A stretch of 64,000 nt of DNA from Bacillus sp. NTK071 (GCF_017303315.1 NZ_JAFKOI010000001.1:682001-746000); one strand, 5' to 3'. Counted from the first letter of the stretch, positions 1-7,737 are shown. Made by a program: numbers and translations. Notes: generated by a model from the letters alone, not told the origin.

Positions 1-351
1 ACCATCCCGTAATTCAATTGCAACTCTACACAAATCACTATATGTTCGCGTTCTCGTATTGCCTAACGGTACATAGAAACTAGTATCATCGCAACAATTT
101 ACGATCACATCAATCTCTTCGCAACTACCTTTTTCATAATAAATTGTCAGAGTAGCGAAAACTGGGGTAATACAACCTTCTACTTCCCAGATAGGAGCAT
201 ATGGATTTTTCCTAGGATCAATTCTAAATATTCCTGTAATGCACTCTTGAATTAACTCTCCACTACCACACCCATACTCCGGCTCTCTCTCATCCATCTC
301 ATTTATATAATGTAAATCACCTGCACTCAGTAACGATCTTTTTCTTGCCAC
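1..351 (-). CDS. DUF3992/Ena-like spore appendage subunit (partial, runs off left edge)
   Basis: The minus-strand reading frame is open from a GTG at 351 to the left edge (117 codons, C-terminus missing). An in-frame TAG lies five codons upstream, so GTG is the only good start; GGGATG precedes it. The product begins VARKRSLLSAG and has a Cys-containing segment (YGCGSGELIQECITGIFR), a beta-rich stretch with a CC pair (IVNCCDD) and a strand ending LCRVAIEL. This pattern resembles the DUF3992 core of endospore appendage (Ena) proteins: short beta-strands, Cys residues for inter-subunit disulfides, and a late R-x-F/L-x-x-V/I motif. The neighbouring gene is a clearer member, which strengthens the call. 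The role as a fibre or fibre-linked subunit on the spore surface is inferred. It could also be another spore coat protein. Confidence 0.62.
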   Translation of the reverse strand, partial: MARKRSLLSAGDLHYINEMDEREPEYGCGSGELIQECITGIFRIDPRKNPYAPIWEVEGCITPVFATLTIYYEKGSCEEIDVIVNCCDDTSFYVPLGNTRTRTYSDLCRVAIELRDG

Positions 352-387
352 TGTACATACACATCCCTATAAAAACACCATTTGTAA

Positions 388-414
388 TATAAAATGCCAG
401 AATAAAAATTTTGT
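388..414 (-). promoter_or_regulatory. Sigma-K-like promoter of the first Ena-like gene
   Basis: On the minus strand AC (413-414) is followed after exactly 16 nt by CATTTTATA (388-396). The sigma-K consensus is AC, about 16-17 nt, CATAnnnTA; only the fourth base of the -10 differs. The predicted transcript start is about 30 nt before the GTG at 351. Confidence 0.5.
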
Positions 415-479
415 GTAGGCAGGAGACTATTATTTACAGTCATATATTTAGTAAGCTGCCATTTAACTAGCACAATTAG

Positions 480-528
480 AAAAAAAGAGAGTACTTCGGA
501 TGCTCTTGGTCGAACCTCCGGAGTACTC
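480..528 (-). terminator. Rho-independent terminator of the second Ena-like gene
   Basis: Arms 489-500 (GAGTACTTCGGA) and 517-528 (TCCGGAGTACTC) pair over 12 positions with one wobble. In the minus-strand sense they are followed by seven T (486-480). This ends transcription of the gene at 542-1006, so the gene at 1-351 needs its own promoter. Confidence 0.75.
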
Positions 529-541
529 ATGTATATTTGAT

Positions 542-1006
542 TTACAGACCAGCTTTATATTGAAGATCTAATTCTACTGTTGCTGTACAGTAGACAAGAG
601 GATCAGCTTGTGGGGGATCAGAAGCGCAAAATACAGTGATTAAATTTAAATCTGTCACCTGTACCATTAGAGAAGATTGAGCATCAATAGTATAAGTTTG
701 TGGGTTTGCGTTTGTTCCGTCAGTAATAGTAACAGTCATAATACAATTATTAGTTGTAGAGCTTGTGTTAATTATAGAAACCATACCGCTAGCTAGCGAA
801 TCTGGTGGTGTATCTTCAGGAGCTATATAAAGCGTTTCTGGCACAGGAACTACTGGTGGATCTGCTTGGGGGTCGGCAACTTGACATACTGTTCTTACAG
901 GCAAACATCTCTTAATACCTATTAATGTGGTATTAGCACCACCAAAAAAGTCAGGTGTGGAACAAGGAACGGGACAGCAAAAAGCATTGGTACTACAGTT
1001 AGCCAT
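542..1006 (-). CDS. DUF3992/Ena-like endospore appendage subunit
   Basis: A 154-residue protein beginning MANCSTNAFCC. As I remember Bacillus cereus Ena1B, it starts MANCSTNLSCC, so the N-terminal connector with its CC pair is nearly identical. Ena connectors form disulfides to subunits further along the fibre. After a Pro-rich insert (about residues 43-70) comes a beta-strand domain starting SLASGMVSIINTS, comparable to the IYASGYLKV strand of Ena1B. It ends with strands containing C126 and C138 and a C-terminal VELDLQY, comparable to MTIRYTLS. It is longer than Ena1B (about 117 aa) because of the Pro-rich insert. TAGGAGGAAAAATA precedes the ATG. A sigma-K-like promoter upstream and a terminator downstream make it a single-gene unit expressed, by inference, in the mother cell late in sporulation. 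Confidence 0.78.
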   Translation of the reverse strand: MANCSTNAFCCPVPCSTPDFFGGANTTLIGIKRCLPVRTVCQVADPQADPPVVPVPETLYIAPEDTPPDSLASGMVSIINTSSTTNNCIMTVTITDGTNANPQTYTIDAQSSLMVQVTDLNLITVFCASDPPQADPLVYCTATVELDLQYKAGL

Positions 1007-1038
1007 TATTTTTCCTCCTAGTAAAATAGTTACAATCC

Positions 1039-1065
1039 TAGCTTATGCCCGTACGCGTATCTTGT
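1039..1065 (-). promoter_or_regulatory. Sigma-K promoter of the Ena-like gene
   Basis: On the minus strand AC (1064-1065) lies 16 nt from CATAAGCTA (1039-1047), a perfect fit to CATAnnnTA. The start of transcription would fall near 1032, just ahead of the Shine-Dalgarno sequence at about 1010-1018. The same AC-16-CAT layout precedes the gene at 351. Confidence 0.65.
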
Positions 1066-1155
1066 ATAAACACTAGTCCAGTTTTAAATGATTTTATTAC
1101 GTTAACGTCAATTTTCACATTCTTTTGAACTATTTCCTGTAATATTCATCATCTT

Positions 1156-1196
1156 TTTACACTACTTCAACTTAATTTACACAAAAATTAGTTACA
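1156..1196 (+). promoter_or_regulatory. Possible PhoP (Pho) box
   Basis: TTTACA (1156), TTCAAC (1166), TTTACA (1176) and GTTACA (1191) form a near-10-bp-phased series similar to PhoP TT(A/C/T)ACA repeats. A TACAAT (-10 like) follows at 1193-1198. The B. subtilis nucleotidase YfkN is, to my knowledge, a PhoP target, which fits the gene that follows. The fourth repeat is out of phase. Confidence 0.35.
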
Positions 1197-1241
1197 ATAT
1201 AGTGTGGATGCATTTATTACTAGAATTAACAGGGGGATATT

Positions 1242-3293
1242 ATGTTACATAATGTAAAAAGAAAATCACTTACAACAACCATTGCTTTAAGTTTATTAGC
1301 CACGCCTTTGCTTGCTCATTCAGATCAAGCAGAAGCTGCAGGTTCCGATGTGAACCTTCGAATTATGGAAACGACTGATCTCCACACAAATATCGTCAAC
1401 TATGACTATTACAAAGATCAGTTAACCGATCAATTCGGGCTCGCGAAAACAGCTTCACTCATTAATCAAGCTAGAAATGAAGCGGATAATAGTTTGTTGT
1501 TTGACAATGGGGACTTACTACAAGGGAATCCTTTGGGAGATTATGTCGCAAAGATTAACCCACTCCAAAAAGGCGAAACACATCCTGCTTACAAAGCGAT
1601 GAATCTATTGAATTACGATGCTGGAAATATTGGAAATCATGAGTTTAATTTCGGACTTGATTTCCTTCAAAACAGTCTAGCAGGCGCAAATTTCACATAT
1701 ATCAATGCGAATGTGTATGTAGATGACCATGATAATGATCCAACAAATGATAAAAATTATTTCTCACCGTATAAAATCATCAATAAGACAGTAACAGATG
1801 AATCAGGAGCTAAGCACGAACTTAAAGTAGGAGTTATTGGTTTTGTGCCACCACAAGTTATGCAATGGGACAAGGCAAACTTGGAAGGTCATGTGATTGT
1901 AAAAGATATCGTAGAGACTGCTAACAAGTACGTTCCAGAAATGAAAGCAAAGGGAGCTGACCTTATTGTTGCCATTCCTCACTCAGGTTTCGAAAAAGCA
2001 GCACCAGAGGGGAACGATGAAAATGCGGTTTATTACTTAAGCGATGTGGATGGAATTGATGCCATTTTGTTTGGACATGCTCATAAAGTATTCCCTGGCG
2101 ATAGTAGTTTTGAGGGGATTAATGGAGTAGACAATAACAAAGGAACAATCAATGGCGTTCCTTCTGTAGAACCTGGTTATTGGGGTGATCATCTAGGCGT
2201 TATTGATCTCACATTAACAGAAGAGAACGGAAAATGGACAGTAAGCAATTCTCAGTCTGAAGCTCGCCCTATATATGATAAAGCAACAAAAAAACCTCTT
2301 GTGGAAGCCGACATGGACATTGTGAATGCGGTTAAAGAAGAACATGAAGGTACCATTAATTATGTAAGAACTGCTGTAGGTGAAACAACTGCACCGATTA
2401 ACAGCTATTTTGCGCTTGTTAACGACGATCCTTCTATTCAAATTGTAACGAATGCACAGAAGTGGTACGTTGAGAACAATATACAAGGGACAGAGTATGA
2501 AGGCATTCCAGTTTTATCAGCAGGCGCACCTTTTAAGGCAGGTGGTCGTGGCGGATCGTCTTACTATACTGACATTCCAGCTGGCGATTTAGCTATTAAA
2601 AACGTAGCAGATCTTTATGTTTATCCCAACACGCTAAAAGCAGTTCTTCTAACAGGTGAGCAAGTGAAAGATTGGCTAGAGATGTCAGCAGGACAATTCA
2701 ATCAAATCGACAAGAAAAACAAGGAAGAGCAAGCGCTAATTAATCCTGATTTCCCTTCGTTTAACTACGATGTGATTGACGGGGTCACGTACAAAATTGA
2801 TGTCACAGAGCCTGCTAAGTATGATTTGAGCGGGAACGAAGTAAATGCTGATGCAAACCGAATCAAAGAGTTGAAGTACAACGGTAAGAAAGTGACGAAG
2901 GACATGTCCTTTATTGTTGCTACAAATAATTACAGAGCAACAGGCGGAGGGCACTTCCCACATCTGGATGGGTCGAATATTGTTATAGATTCACCTGACG
3001 AGAACAGACAGATTCTTATTGATTACATTCTTGAAGAACAAACGATTAACCCAACAGCTGATCAAAACTGGTCATTTGATACAATTAATAAAAAGAAACT
3101 GAATGTTACATTTGAGTCATCGCTACAAGCTCAGCCTTATGCACATGATATTAAGTCAATTGATTTCGTAAAAGAAACGGAAAATGGTTTTGCAACGTAC
3201 AAAATGGATTTATCAAGACAGAAAAAAGACAAGAAAAAACACCATGATAAAGGACACCATCACGGACATTATAGTCACCACCACAACAAATAA
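1242..3293 (+). CDS. Secreted bifunctional 5'-nucleotidase / 2',3'-cyclic phosphodiesterase
   Basis: A 683-residue exported metallophosphatase that releases phosphate from nucleotides or 2',3'-cyclic nucleotides outside the cell. A Sec signal peptide (residues 1 to about 33) ends AEA-A. The calcineurin-like domain shows METTDLHTN, DNGDLLQG, GNHEFNFG and FGHAH metal-site motifs. A C-terminal nucleotidase domain follows (about 370-600, with SAGAPFKAGGRG and ATGGGHFP). The B. subtilis homologue YfkN is about twice as long and wall-anchored; here there is a single unit and no LPxTG sorting signal. Instead the protein ends in a tail of Lys then about ten His, possibly metal-binding or charge-anchoring. 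GGGGGATATT precedes the ATG. A possible Pho box upstream fits phosphate starvation control. Confidence 0.9.
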   Translation: MLHNVKRKSLTTTIALSLLATPLLAHSDQAEAAGSDVNLRIMETTDLHTNIVNYDYYKDQLTDQFGLAKTASLINQARNEADNSLLFDNGDLLQGNPLGDYVAKINPLQKGETHPAYKAMNLLNYDAGNIGNHEFNFGLDFLQNSLAGANFTYINANVYVDDHDNDPTNDKNYFSPYKIINKTVTDESGAKHELKVGVIGFVPPQVMQWDKANLEGHVIVKDIVETANKYVPEMKAKGADLIVAIPHSGFEKAAPEGNDENAVYYLSDVDGIDAILFGHAHKVFPGDSSFEGINGVDNNKGTINGVPSVEPGYWGDHLGVIDLTLTEENGKWTVSNSQSEARPIYDKATKKPLVEADMDIVNAVKEEHEGTINYVRTAVGETTAPINSYFALVNDDPSIQIVTNAQKWYVENNIQGTEYEGIPVLSAGAPFKAGGRGGSSYYTDIPAGDLAIKNVADLYVYPNTLKAVLLTGEQVKDWLEMSAGQFNQIDKKNKEEQALINPDFPSFNYDVIDGVTYKIDVTEPAKYDLSGNEVNADANRIKELKYNGKKVTKDMSFIVATNNYRATGGGHFPHLDGSNIVIDSPDENRQILIDYILEEQTINPTADQNWSFDTINKKKLNVTFESSLQAQPYAHDIKSIDFVKETENGFATYKMDLSRQKKDKKKHHDKGHHHGHYSHHHNK

Positions 3294-3310
3294 CTAATTC
3301 CTTTACATTA

Positions 3311-3338
3311 ACGCCTCCCCTCGGGGGTGGCGTTTTTT
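3311..3338 (+). terminator. Rho-independent terminator of the nucleotidase gene
   Basis: ACGCC(T)CCCC, a 2-nt loop and GGGG(GT)GGCGT form a strong GC hairpin followed by six T. Confidence 0.85.
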
Positions 3339-3420
3339 CATGCAAGAAAACAAAGGTTCAAACCTATTTTAGGATTTATACTGTTATACTTATATTATTA
3401 TCATTTAGAGAGGGATTTTT

Positions 3421-4401
3421 ATGTCACATAACCTAACTACTACCGAGCGGGATAAGCTGTTTCAGCAGCTTTCGACTGACCAACAACGCTATCTCACACA
3501 ATTTCTTAAACGTGGAAGAAAAACTGTTTTTGCAAATGTGATTGCGCGAGATAAAGGCAGGATCATACCGTATGGTGCTTCTGACGAAGAAATTGAAATG
3601 CTGCTTGATGACTGGATTCTAGATGACTTTATCGATGCAGGCATTGTGTCTGATGAGCTATTGTGTGAATGTGGTCGTCCTCTTAGGTATCAGTATGTTG
3701 TAAGGCACGTTAAAACGGGAGAGGTCTTACGCTTTGGAATTAATCATTTCGAAGAACATACCGGCATGTCTTCAGTCATCGTGAAAGAAGTCATGAAAGG
3801 ATTTAATACAATTGATTATGAATTAGATGAGTTACTAGTGAAACTGTCCAAAGGAAAGTCTTCCTATGAGGTTCCTCCAGGTATGAATATCCCAAAAGAT
3901 ATTAGTGATCACTTTGAACTAGACTTACCATTACTCGATCGCCAAGAAAGGCGCCTTATTGAAGCGCTAAGAGCTTTTAGAGAAGGCCACGAAGCTGCCA
4001 AACGAGGAAGTAACGATTTTAGTATTCCTTCTAGAACGAAGCGCACAGAGTCGAAGCCTGACGATGAATTACAACCTTCTTTTGATTTATTTACGGAAGA
4101 TACTTCTTCCACTCTTCAGCATGATCTCCCTAAAGCAAAAAACACGTTAGTTGTAGGTGAGCTGTCGTTTATCATTCAAGAAGCAATCGACGGCTATATC
4201 CATAAAGGGATTGAAAGTACGATCATGATGTGTGAACTACTTATAAAAGAGGAAAAGACATCAAATAATCGCTATTCAACTGGAAAACCCAAGATTTATT
4301 TTGCAGTAAGCACGTATCTAGATTCATTTGTTCATGCTGGAGAAATGACGGTAGAACCACTTGGACAAGAGGACCGCATTTATCGATTAAAAGACAAGTA
4401 A
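3421..4401 (+). CDS. DUF3895-like protein of unknown function
   Basis: A 326-residue soluble protein without signal peptide or membrane segment, preceded by GAGAGGGA. The N-terminal third holds a helix-rich region and a CECGRPLRYQYVVRH segment. The latter has two Cys two residues apart followed by a Tyr/Arg-rich strand, and may be half of a metal site. A central helical, acidic linker (about 185-245, Ser/Asp/Glu-rich) leads to a C-terminal domain (LVVGELSFIIQEAIDG... to the end). It resembles Bacillus proteins I remember as DUF3895, whose function is unknown to me. It stands alone between a terminator and a riboswitch-controlled gene. Confidence 0.6.
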   Translation: MSHNLTTTERDKLFQQLSTDQQRYLTQFLKRGRKTVFANVIARDKGRIIPYGASDEEIEMLLDDWILDDFIDAGIVSDELLCECGRPLRYQYVVRHVKTGEVLRFGINHFEEHTGMSSVIVKEVMKGFNTIDYELDELLVKLSKGKSSYEVPPGMNIPKDISDHFELDLPLLDRQERRLIEALRAFREGHEAAKRGSNDFSIPSRTKRTESKPDDELQPSFDLFTEDTSSTLQHDLPKAKNTLVVGELSFIIQEAIDGYIHKGIESTIMMCELLIKEEKTSNNRYSTGKPKIYFAVSTYLDSFVHAGEMTVEPLGQEDRIYRLKDK

Positions 4402-4433
4402 AGAAAGATATTTGGAAATTATCTGAATAATAA

Positions 4434-4462
4434 TTGACATAACCATTGTACGGGTCTATAAT
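4434..4462 (+). promoter_or_regulatory. Sigma-A promoter of the SAM riboswitch transcript
   Basis: TTGACA (4434-4439), 17 nt, TATAAT (4457-4462): a perfect vegetative promoter about 24 nt before the riboswitch P1 helix. Confidence 0.9.
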
Positions 4463-4492
4463 TTCAAGCATGTTGAAAATGAAATATAACAA

Positions 4493-4604
4493 CTCTTATG
4501 AAGAGCGGCGGAGGGATTAGGCCCTATGATGCCCGGCAACCTTTCAAGCAAACACTTGAAGTTGGTGCCAATTCCTACAGACATTGTTGTCTGAAAGATA
4601 AGAG
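4493..4604 (+). promoter_or_regulatory. SAM-I (S-box) riboswitch aptamer
   Basis: P1 is CTCTTAT (4493-4499) paired with ATAAGAG (4598-4604). Between them are the S-box signatures GCGGCGGAGGGATT, GGCCCTATGATGCCCGGCAAC and GGTGCCAATTCCTACAGA. The 3' strand of P1 (ATAAGAGGAGG) can alternatively pair with CCCTCTTCTTAT at 4623-4634 as an antiterminator. Bound S-adenosylmethionine should therefore favour the terminator and stop transcription of the methyltransferase gene. Confidence 0.95.
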
Positions 4605-4620
4605 GAGGATTAGACAAGTA

Positions 4621-4653
4621 AGCCCTCTTCTTATTTAAAGAAGAGGGCTTTTT
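4621..4653 (+). terminator. SAM-controlled intrinsic terminator
   Basis: A perfect 12-bp stem AGCCCTCTTCTT / AAGAAGAGGGCT with a 5-nt loop, then five T. Its left arm overlaps the antiterminator partner of the aptamer. Confidence 0.93.
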
Positions 4654-4680
4654 CTCATTCCAATAATAGGGAGCTGGTTA

Positions 4681-5733
4681 ATGATGAAACGATCACTAGA
4701 AGAACGATTGCAAGAAGGGCCCGTTATATGTGGAGAAGGCTATTTGTTTGAATTAGAGCGCCGTGGTTATGTGCAAGCAGGTTCCTTTGTACCAGAAGTT
4801 GCACTTGATAATCCACAAGCACTTAAACAAACCTATCGAGACTACATGCTAGCTGGATCAGATGTTGTTTTAGCGTTTACGTACAACGGACATCGTGAAA
4901 AGATGAGAATTATTGGGAAAGAAGACCTTCTAGAACCATTAAACCGTCAAGCGATTCGATTAGCGAAAGAGGTAGCGAAGGAGCATCCTGTGGAAGAAGC
5001 GCTTGTAGCAGGGAATATATCAAATACAAACCTATTTGACACACATGATGAAGAAGGGAAAGAGACAATTCGCGCTATGTTTGCTGAAATGGTCGGATGG
5101 AGCAAGGAAGAGGGCGTTGATTTCGTTAATGGGGAAACATTCTATTACTATGAAGAAGCAAAGATCGCCTTAGAGGAAATTCAAAAACAGGGATTACAAG
5201 CCGTTATCACACTTGGACTTATGAGTGAGGGTATTCTTAGAGACGGATACACTGTTGAGGAGGCCTGTCATCTTCTAGAAGAGCAGGGAGCACTTGTAGT
5301 TGGTATGAACTGTTTCAGAGGCCCCGCTACAATGCAACCATACATCGAGAAGATTAGACAGTCAGTGGATGGCTATGTGGGTGCACTCCCCGTTCCATAC
5401 CGTACGACTGAGGAGCATCCAACGTTATTCAATTTACCTGATGGCGGATGCTCGTGCACCTTACCAACAGAAACAACTTTTCCAACATCGTTAGATCCAT
5501 TGTATTGCAATCGTTATGAATTGGCAGAATGGGCAAAAGAAGCAAAGAACATTGGCGTTAATTACTTTGGCCTATGCTGCGGGGCTTCACCAAGTATGCT
5601 TAGAGAAGTGGCTGAGACGGTCGGTAGAACAGCGATAAACTCCGTATACTCGCCTAATATGGAGAAGCATTTCCTATTTGGAAATGATAAGTCACTTAAA
5701 GCGAATAATACTTCTTATCGAACAAAAGCTTAG
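4681..5733 (+). CDS. Homocysteine S-methyltransferase family protein
   Basis: A 350-residue TIM-barrel enzyme of the Pfam S-methyl_trans family (betaine-homocysteine / S-methylmethionine-homocysteine methyltransferase type). Members move a methyl group to homocysteine using a Cys-bound zinc. The zinc site is visible as GMNCF (about residue 220) and GLCCGASP (about 300). The N-terminal GEGYLFELERRGYV replaces the usual DGAMGTxLQ start. It lacks the C-terminal folate domain of YitJ-type fusions, so the methyl donor is not obvious. Control by the SAM-I riboswitch supports a role in methionine recycling. Two adjacent ATG codons (4681, 4684) follow GGGAGCTGGTTA. Confidence 0.85.
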   Translation: MMKRSLEERLQEGPVICGEGYLFELERRGYVQAGSFVPEVALDNPQALKQTYRDYMLAGSDVVLAFTYNGHREKMRIIGKEDLLEPLNRQAIRLAKEVAKEHPVEEALVAGNISNTNLFDTHDEEGKETIRAMFAEMVGWSKEEGVDFVNGETFYYYEEAKIALEEIQKQGLQAVITLGLMSEGILRDGYTVEEACHLLEEQGALVVGMNCFRGPATMQPYIEKIRQSVDGYVGALPVPYRTTEEHPTLFNLPDGGCSCTLPTETTFPTSLDPLYCNRYELAEWAKEAKNIGVNYFGLCCGASPSMLREVAETVGRTAINSVYSPNMEKHFLFGNDKSLKANNTSYRTKA

Positions 5734-5743
5734 TATCGGACGG

Positions 5744-5772
5744 AGATTCCCTTTCTTTTAGGGGATCTTTCA
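5744..5772 (+). terminator. Weak terminator-like hairpin
   Basis: AGATTCCC (5744-5751) and GGGGATCT (5761-5768) pair with wobble, followed by TTCATT. It lies between two convergent genes; the T tract is poor. Confidence 0.4.
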
Positions 5773-5789
5773 TTACACAAATTATTTTG

Positions 5790-6296
5790 CTATTTAAACT
5801 GCTGATTTTCTAGTATGATCGATTGTGATTGGCATACATCTCGTTGACTCTTTGTATACCTCACTAAATTAACGATGTTCTGATGTGTCTGCTTTGCACC
5901 AATTATTAATAAAGGTACACCAATCCAATTTATTTTTAATCCTCTTGCAAACATACCACCAAATGTCATGGCTAATGGAACGGTAGGAGAGGTATTAGAA
6001 AAAATCACGGGTTCTTTCATATCAAAGGTGTCATGAAACAAGACACTGAGATGATTTAATGCAGGTAGAAGTACTTTCGAACCACCTCTTCCGATGGTAT
6101 ACACCTTGTCTCCACGCTCATCCTCACCATGATAAATAATCCTTCCCATGTCACTCCTCTTTAACTTATTAAAGATATCAATGTTAAGAATCTCTTCCTT
6201 TGAAGGAACTCTGTCTGATGAAAGCTTTTTTAAATGATAAGCTGCGGCTAGAGCAGATGAATGAGTTCCACCATAGCAATTGTAAATGTAAATCAC
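5790..6296 (-). CDS. DUF3189 family protein
   Basis: A 168-residue protein starting with a GTG at 6296 after AGAGG. The start VIYIYNCYGGTHSSALAAAYHL is typical of the DUF3189 family of spore-forming Firmicutes: a beta-strand, then a GGTHSS loop and a helix, like a phosphate-binding loop. Further features are a G-R-G-G segment (about 70) and a Gly-rich hydrophobic helix (VPLAMTFGGMFARGLKINWIGVPLLIIG). The biochemical role is unknown. It is convergent with the methyltransferase gene and transcribed alone. Confidence 0.7.
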   Translation of the reverse strand: MIYIYNCYGGTHSSALAAAYHLKKLSSDRVPSKEEILNIDIFNKLKRSDMGRIIYHGEDERGDKVYTIGRGGSKVLLPALNHLSVLFHDTFDMKEPVIFSNTSPTVPLAMTFGGMFARGLKINWIGVPLLIIGAKQTHQNIVNLVRYTKSQRDVCQSQSIILENQQFK

Positions 6297-6637
6297 CTCG
6301 AAAACCTCTTTCCTCGTGAATCATGTGTAAATCGATGTATAAAAGGGGGGATGACAATAGCAAAGGATAATAAGTAAGATTGTATTAGTATGAATCGAAA
6401 TACGAAAATATATTTACATGTTCAATTCAAAAGAAGCATTAAAAATAGGAACGAAGTCAAACATTTCCTTATATAGTGAATAAAGTGGGTAATCTGTCTT
6501 GAAAAGTGGCAATAATCATAGATACCTTTCCAAAATAAATCACTTTATTATCGAATTATGTTATTATTTTAAATGTGTCTGCATGCATTCAACATGAATA
6601 CTGCAGAAAAGAACCTGTACTATAAGTGAGGGAACCA
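6297..6637. other. Intergenic region between divergent DUF3189 and murB genes
   Basis: 340 bp, AT-rich, holding the start regions of two divergent genes. I see no RNA gene or convincing operator, and no clear -35/-10 pair can be chosen by eye. A G6 run before an eight-codon frame at 6352 is not supported as a gene. Confidence 0.4.
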
Positions 6638-7558
6638 ATGATTAATCAAAAAGCCATAAATGAACTCCGCGCTATCTTGCCCGCAGCGGAAGTAAAAATA
6701 AATGAACCATTACATGAACACACATACACAAGAATGGGTGGACGGGCAGACGTTCTTGTTTTCCCAAAAACGATTGAAGATGCAAGAGCAGCTGTTGAAT
6801 ATGCTTACAAATCGAGCTATCCACTAACCATTTTAGGAAAAGGCTCCAATGTCATTATCCAGGATGGTGGAATCCGCGGAATTGTGCTTAACCTTTCGTC
6901 TCTTGATGCGATTCAGAAAAATGAGAAGAAAGTAATTGCACAGTCTGGAGCACGCATCATTGACGCATCAGAATTTGCACTCGATCAAAAGTTATCTGGC
7001 CTCGAATTTGCTTGTGGTATTCCAGGTTCCGTAGGTGGAGCTGTATATATGAATGCTGGCGCTTACGGTGGAGAAATAGCCGATTGTCTTGAAAGTGTGA
7101 TCGCGGTAACAAAGGAGGGGAAGTTAATCAGCTTAACAGCTGATCAACTCGACTTATCTTACCGTCATAGTAACGTGGAAGAAAACGGCCTTCTTGTGCT
7201 TGAAGCTACGTTCCAGCTAAAAGATGGCAATTACGATGATATTAAGGCTATTATGGATGATCTAACAGAGAAACGGGAAACCAAGCAACCGCTTGAATAC
7301 CCTTCCTGTGGTAGTGTATTTAAACGTCCTCCAGGACTATTTGCTGGAAAGTTGATTCAAGACTCAGAGCTACAGGGCACGCGTATTGGCGGAGCTGAAG
7401 TATCCAAAAAGCATGCTGGGTTTATCGTCAACATTGATAACGCAACAGCAACAGATTACTTGAACGTTATTCAACACGTCCAACGTACCGTTAAAGATAA
7501 ATTCGGTGTTGATCTAGAACGTGAAGTACGTGTTATAGGTGAGCCCCCTGAGATGTAG
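6638..7558 (+). CDS. murB: UDP-N-acetylenolpyruvoylglucosamine reductase
   Basis: MurB reduces the enolpyruvyl group of UDP-GlcNAc-enolpyruvate to UDP-MurNAc with NADPH and FAD, a cytoplasmic step of peptidoglycan synthesis. The FAD domain shows HTYTRMGGRADVLVFPK, LTILGKGSNVIIQDGGIRG and GLEFACGIPGSVGGAVYMNAGAYGGE. The C-terminal part has the catalytic YPSCGSVFKRP (Ser in GS, about residue 227) and AGxLIQ, and ends with a conserved Glu-containing EREVRVIGE. I chose ATG 6638 because GTGAGGG, which holds an alternative GTG at 6626, serves as its Shine-Dalgarno. This is the short type-II form. It stands alone, unlike B. subtilis murB in the division cluster, so it may be a MurB2-type copy. Confidence 0.92.
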   Translation: MINQKAINELRAILPAAEVKINEPLHEHTYTRMGGRADVLVFPKTIEDARAAVEYAYKSSYPLTILGKGSNVIIQDGGIRGIVLNLSSLDAIQKNEKKVIAQSGARIIDASEFALDQKLSGLEFACGIPGSVGGAVYMNAGAYGGEIADCLESVIAVTKEGKLISLTADQLDLSYRHSNVEENGLLVLEATFQLKDGNYDDIKAIMDDLTEKRETKQPLEYPSCGSVFKRPPGLFAGKLIQDSELQGTRIGGAEVSKKHAGFIVNIDNATATDYLNVIQHVQRTVKDKFGVDLEREVRVIGEPPEM

Positions 7559-7576
7559 TGTTACATCTGAATATTA

Positions 7577-7615
7577 AAAAAAGCAGCGTATCTCAAAATG
7601 ATACGCTGCTTTTTT
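7577..7615 (+). terminator. Rho-independent terminator of murB
   Basis: A 16-bp perfect inverted repeat AAAAAAGCAGCGTATC / GATACGCTGCTTTTTT with a 7-nt loop; usable in either direction. Confidence 0.92.
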
Positions 7616-7648
7616 GATTTGTTAATAATTTGTTAAACTCTTAAAATC

Positions 7649-7680
7649 TGCACATTTAATTCATATTTATAAGATATTGT
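7649..7680 (+). promoter_or_regulatory. Direct-repeat promoter of the ydhK-like gene (site 1)
   Basis: Two 11-bp repeats, TGCACATTTAA and TTCATATTTAT (7649-7670), are followed by a -10-like TATTGT at 7675. The distance from TGCACA to the -10 is 26 bp, the same as at 8411 and 10064. Such tandem 11-bp repeats near -35 are typical of OmpR-family regulators, and one is encoded at 11505. Confidence 0.6.
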
Positions 7681-7737
7681 GGGTTTGTAGCACCTTATAT
7701 AGGTATGATTGTAGATATTTGACTAAGGAGGATACTT

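Noticed and set aside
327-530. A 67-residue minus-strand open frame beside the Ena-like genes.
   Set aside because: It overlaps the terminator and the sigma-K-like promoter, has no ribosome site and no recognisable features; the DUF3992-like frame from 351 explains the region better.
6352-6378. Eight-codon frame after a G6 run upstream of murB.
   Set aside because: The G run is too close to the ATG to be a ribosome site and nothing downstream suggests a leader function.
7690-7709. ACCT-TATAT-AGGT dyad near a TATGAT, resembling a MerR/CueR-type operator, in a copper-related locus.
   Set aside because: No -35 at 19-20 bp and no MerR gene nearby; the direct-repeat promoter at 7649-7680 accounts for transcription better.
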